From contig JAHLKC010000108.1 in assembly GCA_025449115.1 (NCBI GenBank), positions 1-64,000 of the forward strand: a stretch of DNA of 64,000 nt, read 5' to 3'. Positions 22,401 through 33,261 of this stretch are shown here, piece after piece. Within the stretch, counting starts at the first letter, position 1, and each line of letters begins with the position of its first letter. Origin of the DNA: Chytridium lagenaria. Lineage: Eukaryota; Chytridiomycota; Chytridiomycetes; Chytridiales; Chytridiaceae. Made by a program: the position numbers and the translations under genes. Below the pieces are notes generated by a model. The model searched no databases. It was not told where the DNA came from and saw nothing but the letters and a program-made list of their open reading frames with translations.

Positions 22401-25255
22401 CGATTACGACAACATTCTCAGAGACAACGACATCCTTGGCAAGTTCTTCAAGCTCCTTATCGGCAGGTACGGCAGTCACAACGACAGGAACAATTTCAGA
22501 GACACTAGCCTCCTCAATAGGTGCGCAAGACTCCTCACTGGCCTCCAAAAGTACGGGAACCGCAACGACTACCTCCGTGGGAACTGTCTGGAAAGCAGTC
22601 TCTTCAAGAGTCTCCACAATTGGGACAATGTCAACGGCTTCGACGACGGGGACAATATTTGAGGGATCAGACTCCCTGGCTGGTCCCTCGACGTCAGTTA
22701 CCACACCCTTCCCACCTAAACTACCTCCTACTTCCTCCTCCTGATCAACTCTCACCCCTCCCACCTCTCAACCACAGCCTCCCCCTCTTCAACCCCTCCC
22801 ACGTCATCCCCCCAACAACCTCAACCTCAACCTCCCCTTCCTCCACTCTCAAAACCTGAACAACCCCAGTCTCACCAGCATCCTTGTCATCAACTCCCTC
22901 AAATCATCAAGCGTCACAAGCCCATCGTCCGACAAGATATCCCTGGATTCATCAAACGATAAAAGCGCGTCATCGTCGTCTTGGTCGGCGAATATGCGGG
23001 GAGAGGTGGGAGGGGAGGCGGGTTTGATGGAGATGGTGGGTTCGCGGGATGTGGTGGGGTCGATAGTAGGTTCGGTTTCGTCGTCGGTTTGAATTGGGGC
23101 AGCCACAACAATGGGTTCAACTTTATCCACGGATTCCTTGGAAGCAGCCACGGCCATGATGGAGATGGTGGGTTTGTAAGATGTGGTGGGGTCGATAGTA
23201 GGTTCAGTTTCGTCGTCAGTTTGAATTGGGGCAGCCACAACTATGGGTTCAACTTTATCCACGGATTCCTTTGAAGCAGTCACGTCCAGTTCAACTTTAT
23301 CCACAGATTCCATCGGCGCAACCACAGTCAATCCAACCTCATCCACCAATTCCATCGTCCCATCAACCAGCACAGAAACCTCTTCATCCGTCAAAGGCTC
23401 CGTCCATAACTACTGGTATCCAATGATTTCTCCACTTCCTCACCAAACCCATGGCTCTCCACAAAGTCCTTAACTTCAACAACCTCAAAACTCTCCTCCT
23501 TCGCACTCTCCAAACTCAACGCATCCTCTTCATCATCCCCATCAAACCCAAGATCATCCGACACCCTCCCAGACTCATCTTCCTCGTCTTTTCCAGTCTC
23601 CGTCGTCACATCCTCCTCTTCTTTTCTAGTCTCCGTCACATCATCACGAGGCGGCGATAGAGGCGGCGAGAGCAGAAAACTCCCACGGTCGGCCGTGGTT
23701 TCGGTATTCTGAAAGGCCGGTGACGCACTCGGTGATCTTGATGTCGTCGGTGTGGCAACGGGTGTGACAGATGAGCGGGATTGCTCTTCAAGACGTCTTG
23801 AAATCTCAGCGACAGAGAGGGATCGTTTACCGCCAATGGACACGCCAGCAGCGTTCCAAAGGGTCTTGATGGTGTAAAGGAGGATAGAAAAGATGATGAC
23901 GGTGAAGTGGATGCGAATGCAGATGGTGAGGGTTGTGGTTGCGATAAAAGTGAAGAGCGTGATAGAGAACGAGCGGAAGTGGAGACGCCGAGTCCAGCGG
24001 AATCTTGAGCGTGGAAGTGAGTGATGGCGTGCGTGTGATGGGGGGCAGTATGAAGGGTAAAGACGATGATGCGGAGTTGGAACGCGATGCTGGTGCGGAC
24101 GTAGGTGATGTGACGGATGGGGCGGCATAGGAGACGGGACGCGAAGGACGTGATGCCGTGGAAATGGTAGGTGGTCGTGAGTAGGAGGAGGAGGATGAGA
24201 GGGGAGGTGTAGAGGTTGAAGAGGAGCGGGATGTGAGAAATGACTTTAGGGCACCGCCAGTGGATTTACGTGGTGAGGTGGCTGTGGGGGAAGTAGGCTC
24301 TGCGGCTTAAAATAAGATTTCGTTAGTAATTATGAAGGATATATTCTCCATAAGTTTGAAAGAATCACATACCATCAGGCACCTTCGTCTTCTCGAGACT
24401 CTTGACGAGCTCCCTGACTTTTGGCCAGGATTTGTCCGGCATCGGAGGAGGTGCAGCTTTTTTGCTCGCTTTCCGTTCTGCAGTTTCTGTAAGAGACGAA
24501 CATTAGAGGTGAGAGGTGAATAATACTAAGGGAAAAGCGTGAAGGACGATAAAAAAAAAAGAAAAGGGAAGAAGGAAGTTTGTATGTAACGATAGTATTG
24601 CGGCCAACAAAACAACAACAGAAAAAACTGTAAACGACAATAAAGATAACAAGAATGAAGCCTCTCACCAGCCAAAGATGACACCAAAGACGCTAAACCC
24701 GAAGACCCCTGCCTGTCCATCGAGATCTTTGTCTCAAAAGCCCCACCGACCTCCTCCTCCCTCCTTTCCCTTTTTCATCCGACGAAGTATTCGAATCCGA
24801 CAATACCCTTCCACTCTTCCGATTTCTAGGCGGAGACGGCGTTGAAGAAGTCGAGAGTGAGGACGGCGCAAAAGTCGGTGACGACGTTGCATCACCTATC
24901 TGATCCGATAATGACAAGGGTGTGGTTGGACTTGTGGGAGAGGCGATCAAAGTGGATCCCATGGACACCGGTCTTGCAGGGTTGGGTTCTACGTCCATAA
25001 AGACATAGTCAGTGGCTTTGGAGGTGACGAGGGAATCCCGTTTCTCTTTGATGCGTTGGACTCGAGCAGAGAGTTCGTGAGAGTTTTTTTCGAGTTCGGA
25101 AAGGTAGGAGAGACGTTTGGAGTAGCGGCCTTCTTCCTTTTCTTGTCTTGGGGAGGTGAGGAAGGTTGAGAAGGATCGGATGGGAGGTTGTTGTCCATGT
25201 TGTTGTTGTTGGTGTTGTTGTCGGTGATGTTGATGTTGTTATTGAAATCGGCCAT
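16136..25255 (-). CDS. Large acidic-repeat membrane protein, function unknown
   Basis: The first exon starts at 25255 with an Asn-rich N terminus (MADFNNNINITDNN). It is followed by a coiled-coil-like stretch (LSELEKNSHELSARVQRIKE) and Ser/Pro/Thr-rich sequence. After introns at 24668-24487 and 24372-24306 come hydrophobic segments (PLILLLLLTTTYHF; IHFTVIIFSILLYTI). A very long acidic region follows, rich in Val-Glu motifs such as VVEELGVPAEDTVVSK, VVETPAVEEPADETV and IVPVVEAVDIVPIVET. The last exon (16462-16136) follows a 16463-16540 intron and carries two hydrophobic segments (FRNLCVSLFVLHFLATSGI; MIIGHLLLLGTVGVIVLE) before a short basic tail. I infer a protein anchored in a membrane near both ends with a huge flexible acidic middle. 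No catalytic domain is visible. Several one-base frame breaks interrupt the reading, so the exon map is approximate. Confidence 0.6.
17380..22760 (-). repeat. Tandem 1.5-2.3-kb intragenic repeat units including introns
   Basis: The marker CAATGTCAAC, inside the block encoding VVEAVDIVPIVE, recurs at 17401, 19279, 19643, 21131 and 22626. Adjacent full units are therefore about 1.49 kb, with one extended and one partial unit. Three nearly identical introns (18460-18530, 20714-20785, 22197-22269; 71-73 nt) are duplicated along with the exons, so the repeats arose by duplication of genomic DNA and not by codon slippage alone. Many units differ by single-base gaps. Confidence 0.85.
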
Positions 25256-26706
25256 GATTCATGAATGGATACGGATGAATATGTGTGTGTGTGTGTAGTT
25301 CGTATTGCAGCTCTTTGCAACAATGTTTTGTTGACCGCCCCGTCAAATCAATGGCAGATGACGGTGTGTTCCCAACCCCTCTTTCTTTCTTCCAAATGAC
25401 ACTACTGAAGGAAAGGATGGGGTGGAAGGTGTACTGATAAACGCTGAATGAATGAATGATGTCCTCGCAGGATGCACCTCAACTAATAAATGCCGACAGT
25501 GTAGCCGATAGCCCGTCAACGCACACCAAGAAACGAAAGCACCCGTTTCTCTCTTTGGTGATGACCCCCTTGTCCGACTGTCAAAACCAAAAAAGCAGCA
25601 GTCCCACCCAATTCTTCTTGAAAAAAAAAAAATTAACACTGAAAAACGCTAAAAAAAAGCTGATAAAAAAAACGCTGATAAAACCCCCGGGTTTTCCTGC
25701 AAGTACGTTGGTCGTGTAAAATCCCCTCCCCAGATACATCACTACCCAGACGATAAGGAAAAACGTTTTTAACAGAAAAGATGCTTGGATAGGTGGGTAT
25801 GGTGGGACGGTTGACTATCTCGATTCGCGTAAAAAGGATATCATTCCAGGTGGAGGCAAAACGTAATGAAGACCACCAAAACCCTTGATACATAAAATGT
25901 TTTTAGCATTATAGAGGTAGGTGCTATTTCACTTGCACGTTAACCTATTGCACCCTTCTCGTGCTAAACTGCTGTTGCCTTATTTACTTTGCCTCAAGCA
26001 TTGCATCCGGCAGCAAATGAGGAGTACACGTAATACATAAATACATTATCCCATTACCCGAATCAGTGGAAACCACCGTTATTCAAAAGCGACAAATCGA
26101 TATACCGTTGGACGGACACGGAGAACTCACCAGATTCCACCAAAGGAGATTTGCCGCAATAAATAAAATCTATGAGGTATCTAACCCCAACCCTATTACC
26201 AAGCACCTGATTTGCCAGTTACCAGTTGCCTCTGTTATGACCTAAAAAGTCAACTAGGTGGACTTGACTCTTAATAAAGTAGATATTATTATGCTTTTTA
26301 AACAATATTTAGCCAAAGGGTAGGTAGGGTGTCTAACTGCGTATCCATCGGTACTTCCATAACTGGTGCACACTAAAACTTCTTCTCCAGATACACAACG
26401 ACACAAGTGTTTTTGATCATTCGGAAAAAAACCATAAAGGGTAAAGAGTACGTAAAAAGTTCAACACAAGAAAGGGGGCACGACCAAAGCATCCGTTAAA
26501 CCCCACAACAAACATGGTATGAAAAGTGGTCACATCGACCCACATGAGACAAGAAATGGAATCAACCCTCATAAACAAACACCAAAAAACAAAAAGGAAG
26601 CAAGAGAATAGCCAAAGCAAAACAACTCACAAAGTCAAAGAACACAACTCCAACTCTCCCCAACACCACCAAAAGAACTTGACCGATCCAACTCCAACCC
26701 CCCCAA
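25256..26706. other. Intergenic, no gene seen
   Basis: It contains the 5' flank of the minus-strand repeat gene (a TG dinucleotide run near 25285-25297), A-rich tracts near 25620-25680 and AT-rich sequence. Open frames here are short and without domains. The last 100 bases are the 3' side of the phenylalanine hydroxylase gene. Confidence 0.4.
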
Positions 26707-28830
26707 TCACGCCAAAATCTTATCCACAGCCGTCGCCAACCTCGCCAAATCCCCCTTTATCAAATTCACATACCTCACCACCTTATCCCGATTATCCAAC
26801 AACTCTATACTCTGCGTCAACGCATTGTACCGCGGCGCAAAAGGTCGATCAAGGTTATCAGCAAACTCTTTCACTTTTTCTTTCATGTCGGCAAAACTCT
26901 CGGCCACGAAATAAACCGGTTGGTATTCGCAAATGCTGCCAGGGGGGGATTTGTTCAGTAAAAGAGCGGCGGCGAGGAGGAGGGGCTTACGGGTATGGGG
27001 TGACGGCGGTAACTTCAGGAGTGAAGGGGAGGGTTTGAGGCTTGTTAGAGAGACAGTACTGAGCAACAAGGGTTAGTATCGGAGCAATTCATTTGGGATC
27101 ATAAGAAGTAATTACTTACCTCAAGTTCACCATAAGACGACAAAAGTCCAGCTCCAAACGCCTTGGTCTCATTCCCCTCCTTACAAGCCCAAACTCGACT
27201 TTAAACACAATTTAGACCCAATAAAAGCATCGCGCAAATATTATTTACCTGTAAACCAGTAGATCTACCAAAACAAGAATTGCAGCATTAAAAAAAAGTT
27301 CTTATTTCTAGGACAGATCTATAAAAAAATAAATCAATTACTCACCGTAGCCAACTTTTTCAAATCCTCATCACTAGCCCCAAGCGACGCCAACCCAATC
27401 TCCTGACTAAATCCGCAAAATCTATTTACCATCAACACAATTCCCCCAAAAATATAATCGCTCACCAGGATCCGCGTACAACGGCACATGTCCCAACAAC
27501 TCATGACAGATATCCGGTTCAGGCGTGTAAAGCGGTTTCGAGTGATGCCGGATATACTGGGTGCTGTGGAACACGCGGAAGGCGAGAGCGTTTAGAAAGT
27601 CCCGGCTGGAGAGGAGGCCCATGACGGGGCGGATAGTCCATCCAGTGCAGTCTATCAAGTTTAGCGACAAAAAGTGGGGAGTAGGGTGTACCTTTGATAA
27701 ACCGTGACACGTCTTCGAGTTGAGGGATATTATCAGGGCGGTATCCACAGTTTTGCACCAAGAGCTTAAAAACTTAGAAAAAAAAGACAAAAGTAGTGAC
27801 GTGCGTACCGGAAACACATATCGATGTTCCTTACAAGCATGCGTTTTGTAGAGCCCCGTCAACATGTTAAACACCGTTCCCCTATTTCACACAAAAATCA
27901 GCACACCCAACCTCCCATATTTTTCTCTCTCACCAAGTCTCAACTTCTTTTTCCGTGTATTCGATACGGGGGAGAGGTTGACCGCTGCGATATCAATAAG
28001 AACAGGGTTCAGGGAACAAAGGGATCTTACTGGCGATAAGTTTTTGCGATGGTGGTGATTTCTTCGCGACGTTGACGGTAAACTTTGTCGAGGAATCCAG
28101 GGTGATCAGCGTCAAGATCCTGTATGTTCATCAATGATCCCGTTGATTCACAACCCTCCAAACCAATCTTGACTCACCTCCCCAAACGACAACACCTTCT
28201 CGGCAAACGTATCCAAATCCGCAATCTTCCTCGGAAACCAGGGCACACCATACATTTCTCCACTATCCCCACTCACCACCCTCACCTCACTCGCCACCAT
28301 CCTCACTCGTTCAACAGCCTCTGAAATCATCCCTGGATCGGCGGCATCAAAGTCGATGAAGAAGTCGTAGAACCCTTTGGTTTTGGAGGGACGGGATTCA
28401 ATGCGTGTGAGGGAGATGTTGAGGATGCGGATGAGGGAAAGGAGGTCGTCGAGTGAGCCGATGCGGTCGGCTATGGAAACGCTGAAAGGAAATTGGTTGA
28501 TAAGGATGTAATGTAATGTGGAACGGGATAAGTTAAAACAAAGTAATGAAGGAGGATGATGAGCGACGCTTACTAAAGTGTTGTGTGGATAGGTGGATTC
28601 GGATTCTCCAACGTCGCATTGGCGTGTACAGGTGCAAAAGACGTTACAGAAGAATAGCCATGCGCTTTAGGCGAGCTAGAATGAAGGCGACTTGACACTC
28701 GGAGAGACGGTACATTCATCTGCACAGCCTTTTCGACAACAGCTCGTGAGATGACGCTCCGTGAGACCGCAGCCCTTGAGACGACGGCTCCTCTGACGAG
28801 CTGGGTGAGAGACGATGGGATGGTCGGCAT
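26707..28830 (-). CDS. PAH: Phenylalanine-4-hydroxylase (biopterin-dependent)
   Basis: Fe(II)- and tetrahydropterin-dependent enzyme that converts phenylalanine to tyrosine. The N terminus ([17 protein letters not shown], start chosen at ATG 28830) is Ser/Arg-rich. An ACT regulatory domain follows ([28 protein letters not shown]). The catalytic domain contains GPLY-type [14 protein letters not shown] sequence and the iron-binding signature [18 protein letters not shown] with both His ligands. The third ligand, Glu, lies in YWFTVEFGL. The C terminus ([15 protein letters not shown], [19 protein letters not shown]) matches the animal family. Many short introns split it. Two single-base deletions break the frame (near 27410 in FADFSQEIG and near 27183 after VEFGL). 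Both restore family sequence when ignored, so the gene is probably intact in the organism. Among aromatic hydroxylases the Phe enzyme is the best fit. Confidence 0.9.
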
Positions 28831-29879
28831 GTCGGGTGGAAAGTGAGAGTCCGTGCAAGTTACAGGCAAAATTAAATTATTGCCATGCGCCAATCAACCA
28901 TGACTCATCAGCCTACCTAACCCGTGTACCCTCGGAACGCACCTCACAAAGTCCCAAAACCTTGATTCTGTCGCGCTAAACTCTTTAAAAAGTGTCTTTA
29001 GTAGGGAGGACGCGTAAAAAGGGCGAGACTATAAAATATCACGCACGACACTTGGCCACAGCAAAAACTATGACCATCGAGAAACGTTTCACGCGTACAT
29101 AACGAAAAAAAAAACCCTTACCAGCAGTTGTGTTCGCCCACAAAGAAAAAAACCCATCGAAAATACTAGAGCTGTTAAATCATAGAGCGGCAATAAAAAC
29201 TCGTTTATATAAAACGCGTAAAAAAAGAGGTTGGACAACAAAAACAACAATAGAGGCTCTACAACACCTTAAAAACACGCATAGCCAAGACACATCGTTT
29301 ATAAAAAAACAAACAACAAAAACAGATGTGTATCGCTACAAACCGAGAAACGTCTTCAAAAAAAATAAAATGTATAGAAACAACCGATAGATCCCCAACG
29401 AGTGTGGAAAAAAAACAACCGAACGAGTATCAAAAATGGAAGCAAGCAATAAAAGGAAACGATGAATGATGGAGGAGGAGGAGAGAGAGAAAGAGAGAGA
29501 GGGAAGAATGGAACAGGGTGGGTAAATGCCATATTCAAAGAGATAGAAACGGGTTGACATCAAATGAGTGATAAGAATAGCAGAAAAGAGAGAATCATGC
29601 CGAGAACGAAGAAAAAAAGAAAACAACATCATAAAGCAACGCCCAACAAACTCGGTTTTGGATAAAGGACACAGAAAAAAGAGAAGGATCAGGTGGGTGA
29701 GGTTTTAAAACATTGTTTAAGAAAAAAGGGTAAATGTGGACGGAAAATATGGATTGATGGAATCGTCTATATCGGAAATGGGTGTACGGGAAAGGGAAAA
29801 GAACGAACAAGGGAAACGACCGAGAACGAAAGAGGGAACACAACGCTCAGGAAGTTTCCTCCATTATAGGAATCCACAT
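28831..29879. other. Intergenic, no gene seen
   Basis: A-rich and purine-rich sequence between the 5' end of PAH and the 3' end of the small GPI-type gene, both on the minus strand. Short frames on both strands are low complexity and lack domains. Confidence 0.4.
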
Positions 29880-30455
29880 TTAAAGGAAAAGAGCAGCGAC
29901 ACCGGCAGCGGCGGCGACAAAGGCAGAGGCCTTGATGGGGGAGGCACCAGACTGGACAATGTTGGTGAGGACGGGGGCCTTGGTGGTGGCGGGGACGTAA
30001 GCCTTGGGGGTAGCGGTGGCAGTGGGGGTAGGCTTGACGGGGCCAGCAGAGGAGGTGGGCTCACCCTCGCACTCGGGAGTGTAAGCAGGGGTGGACTTGA
30101 CGACGGGGGCAGCGGTGGACTTGAGGGAGGGGGGGGGAGCAACGTTGTAGTCCTTGACGGCGGGGACGGTGGTGACGGGGGCAGCCTTGGAGGTGGTGAC
30201 GACCTTAGGGACACCGTAGTCCTTCTTGTCATCGTCCTTGTCCTCAACGGGGTATCCCTTGGCGGGGACGGTGGCGGTGGAGGTGACAACGGGGGCGACA
30301 GAGGCGGTGGAGGCACCGGCGCCGTAGTCCTTGCCGGCGGTGGCGGTCACAACGGGGGCAGCGGAGGAAGTAACAGACTTGGGGAGCTCACCGCCGTAGT
30401 ATTGAGCCATGGCGGAGGCGGCAAAGGCAACGATGATAGCAGCGATCTTGACCAT
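29880..30455 (-). CDS. Small secreted, probably GPI-anchored Ser/Thr/Pro-rich protein
   Basis: A 191-residue protein in a single exon. The N terminus MVKIAAIIVAFAASAMAQ is a clear signal peptide with an AxA-type cleavage site. The mature part is rich in Ala, Thr, Pro, Val and Lys with repeated APVVTSTA-like motifs, a short acidic/basic patch (EDKDDDKKDYG), one Cys-Glu site and many potential O-glycosylation sites. The C terminus is a small-residue ω-like region followed by a hydrophobic tail (ASAFVAAAAGVAALFL), the pattern of a GPI attachment signal. I infer a cell-wall or surface protein. A long Gly-rich frame on the opposite strand is its shadow. The upstream region has a TATA-like box and pyrimidine-rich leader suggestive of strong expression. 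Confidence 0.8.
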   Translation of the reverse strand: MVKIAAIIVAFAASAMAQYYGGELPKSVTSSAAPVVTATAGKDYGAGASTASVAPVVTSTATVPAKGYPVEDKDDDKKDYGVPKVVTTSKAAPVTTVPAVKDYNVAPPPSLKSTAAPVVKSTPAYTPECEGEPTSSAGPVKPTPTATATPKAYVPATTKAPVLTNIVQSGASPIKASAFVAAAAGVAALFL

Positions 30456-30550
30456 TTTGATAGATGAGAGAGGTAGTCTAAAGTCTAAGAAATCTAGAGG
30501 TTTTTTTGGAGAGTGTTGGGTGAGGGGAGGAAAGAGAGGTAGGCCTCCTT

Positions 30551-30556
30551 CTTATA
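30551..30556 (-). promoter_or_regulatory. TATA-like box of the GPI-type protein gene
   Basis: TATAAG on the minus strand, about 95 bases upstream of the ATG at 30455. A pyrimidine-rich leader follows. Position and context fit a core promoter. Confidence 0.35.
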
Positions 30557-31755
30557 CTCTGGACTCTAGAATTGTATAGAAGTAAAATTTTATCTTTTTT
30601 TGACTCTTTTTTTTTTTTTATAATTATTTTTTGACTCTTTTTAATTTATTTTTTCACTTTTGTTTTAGGATAATAATAGTCACATCTTGGACACAAAGAA
30701 AAAGCAAACTTTATAATTAAAATATATTTGATGAGTGTTACACAATGTTATATCTCGTGCAAGTTGTGTGACACTGTTGTATTTATGATAAATTAAAAAA
30801 TTAAATTATTATTAATGCAGCCAAGAAGGGACTCTATTAGTAAATAGAAAAGACACAAGCACACAAAATCACTATTATATTAACCATCCATCCTATATAG
30901 GGTCAGGAGTCAGGACCATATACGACCCTACTCGATTGCGTCTTGTCCTCGCCATCTCATTAAAATCATACGAAAAAAAGACTACGACGGCTATCCCATA
31001 CGCTATGGAGTAAGACATGACTCTAGAGTCTAGAGTATCCCGTCATGGGCATCCATCACACTTTATATTGTAAAAACCACGATGTATGCGCCAACGTGTA
31101 AAGAAAGAGTGGTTTCTTATACAAAGTTGAGTGACATTGGATTATTGTGTCAACAAAGATAGAGAGCGCTTGTACGTGCAAAAAGGTAATTAAAACCAGT
31201 TAAATCCTCCTTACACATATATTCGCTGTCCCCTTTATAGCTGCGTATATGTTGTATGTTGTATTTATGTTGCATTTGTTTTTATTCATTAAAGATTTCT
31301 TTGTATGTGCACAATGTTTTTTCCTGCAATTTCCTTCTCCATACACCGCTTTTGATGTCTCCATTCGTTTTGCTTTTGACAGCAACGTATGTCCATGTGC
31401 AAAAAATTGTATTTGCGAAGATATACACCAACCGTTGAACCCTGTTGATAGTAAGGGCGTATACGACTTTCATGTGAATTTTGCTTTCGTCTTCACGTAT
31501 AAGATAATGAGGTTGACATCGAAATCCTGTGGAATAAAAACATATTTTGTCCCATCATCGTCTCCGCAACGGTATTTGGTTGAAGTCATTTATTCCGTTC
31601 TTGGTTTGTAATTGTCAAAATCACATTAGCAAAATGTTTGACATCCCCATTCTTGATGACGACAAAAGCCCAAGTAGATAAAACGGTGTAGATAGAATGC
31701 TCGGAGATAATGTATTGATAAAAATGTAATATCGAAGAAGAAAAGAAAAAAGTAA
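30557..31755. other. AT-rich intergenic region, no gene seen
   Basis: Long T and A tracts follow the promoter of the GPI-type gene (30590-30700). The rest is AT-rich with a few short frames lacking domains. Confidence 0.4.
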
Positions 31756-32685
31756 TTACAAAAGCTGACATTGCTTCTCCGTAAATGAACCACCGCTTTC
31801 GGTATCAACGAAGCCCTCGCTGCCGACGTAAACACCTCCCGAATCCCAACATTCTCTAACGCGCTGCACTCAACGTAATGAAATGCACCAATCTCTTTTG
31901 CCATTCTCCGACCCTAATCAGTAAAATAGGTTAAGGAAAATGAAAAGGGGGAGATAATGACACAAAAAAAGGTGGTATAAAGAAACTAACCTCTGATGTT
32001 GTGACGATATTTTGGTTTTTCGCTTTCAATGTTTCAGCGACAATGTGATCGGTCCGAAGATCTATTTTGCATGCTGCGAGGATGATGGGAGCATCGCGGC
32101 AGTAATGGATCACCTCGGAAATCCACTGAGAGAGTCGTAGAAGCAAAAGGAAAAAAAAAGGAAAGAATAAGCAGTGAACTGAAAAATCGAGAAAACGTCC
32201 TGGGTGAAAACAGAGAATAATAGCAAACCGAGAAAAGGTATCGAACCCGCATACAACTGAACGCCGAAAAAAAAGCCAGAAAAGAAAGAAAAATACGGAA
32301 ATGATAGGAAATAAAAGTATACCTTCTCTTTAACGTTATGCAAAGAATCCGGAGAGTCGACAGAGAAGCAAATCACAATAACGTTCGAATCTGGATAACA
32401 AAAAGGCCGAAGTCTGTCATACCCCTCCTGTCCCGCAGTATCCCAGAGTGACATATCAACCGTCCGTCCATCTACGAATATGACAGACTCATAGTTTTCG
32501 AAAACTGTCGGTACGTAGATCTACACATGAAAGGTAAGTGTTTGATACTATGAAGGCATGACGAAAAAATTGAAAGGTTGGATGATCCTCACCTCTGGAA
32601 ACTTTCCGGTGGAATGAACGATGAGGAGACATGTTTTACCGCAGGCACCATCTCCGACGACGACTAGCTTTTTCTTTTCACCCAT
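31756..32685 (-). CDS. Rho-family small GTPase
   Basis: Membrane-bound molecular switch of the Rho family, acting on actin, polarity or wall synthesis. It starts [20 protein letters not shown] (P-loop GDGACGKT). After a 72-nt intron (32521-32592) come the effector loop YVPTVFENY and the switch II box [13 protein letters not shown]. The Rho-type base-binding motif is ACKIDLR, and VECSAL is the G5 box. The expected C-terminal CAAX box is found as CQLL-stop (31770-31756) in the next frame ([15 protein letters not shown]). A single-base break near 31820 in VFTSAARA explains the shift. The first four residues of the Rho insert region are compatible with Rho1/Rho2-like proteins, but I cannot name the paralogue. 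Leu at the last CAAX position predicts geranylgeranylation. Confidence 0.85.
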
Positions 32686-33261
32686 GATCGTTTACTTGAG
32701 GGTGGTAGATTCGATGGATGGAGTGGATGGAGTGGATAAATGGAATGGAATGGTTAAATAGATCGCTTGGAGAGGTGGACTGCAGTGGATTATCGATGTG
32801 GAGATGAGATGACGTTGGTGACGCTTGATGGTGATGGTCAATGTTGTTGATGTGACGGTTGCTCGTTGACGTTGTTGTTGACCGTCTCGACTCCTTTTCT
32901 ATGTATTACAAGCGTTTGATGCAAAGTGCAACTTTAACCACCTACTGCACCATAGTACACTGCTCGAGATACCAGTGACGATTTCAGTGAGGGGTTATCA
33001 TTCGCAACACGGAAAAGCATCGGGAGATGCGAGGCTACATCGCAATGCTGGCGATTTTGACACAAGGAGTTTGGATGGGATTTTAGAACTGGTTTATAGG
33101 AGTACCAACAGCAGCATTGACGACCTCACAGTACATCATGGTTGACTTATTGAATGGCGTAAAGAGAATGACCATACCACAACCATTTTATGTCGTCTTA
33201 ACGTCCATTATAATCTAAATGTACGATACACCATCATCCGTCAGAGGATTTCTTTATAATC
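32686..33261. other. Intergenic, no gene seen
   Basis: The 5' flank of the Rho gene has GGAATGGA/GGATGGA-type short repeats near 32705-32750. No coding sequence is supported. Confidence 0.4.

Noticed and set aside
29736..30467. 243-residue Gly-rich plus-strand open frame
   Set aside because: It is the exact antisense of the signal-peptide/GPI-type protein. Its composition follows from the GC-rich third positions of that gene.
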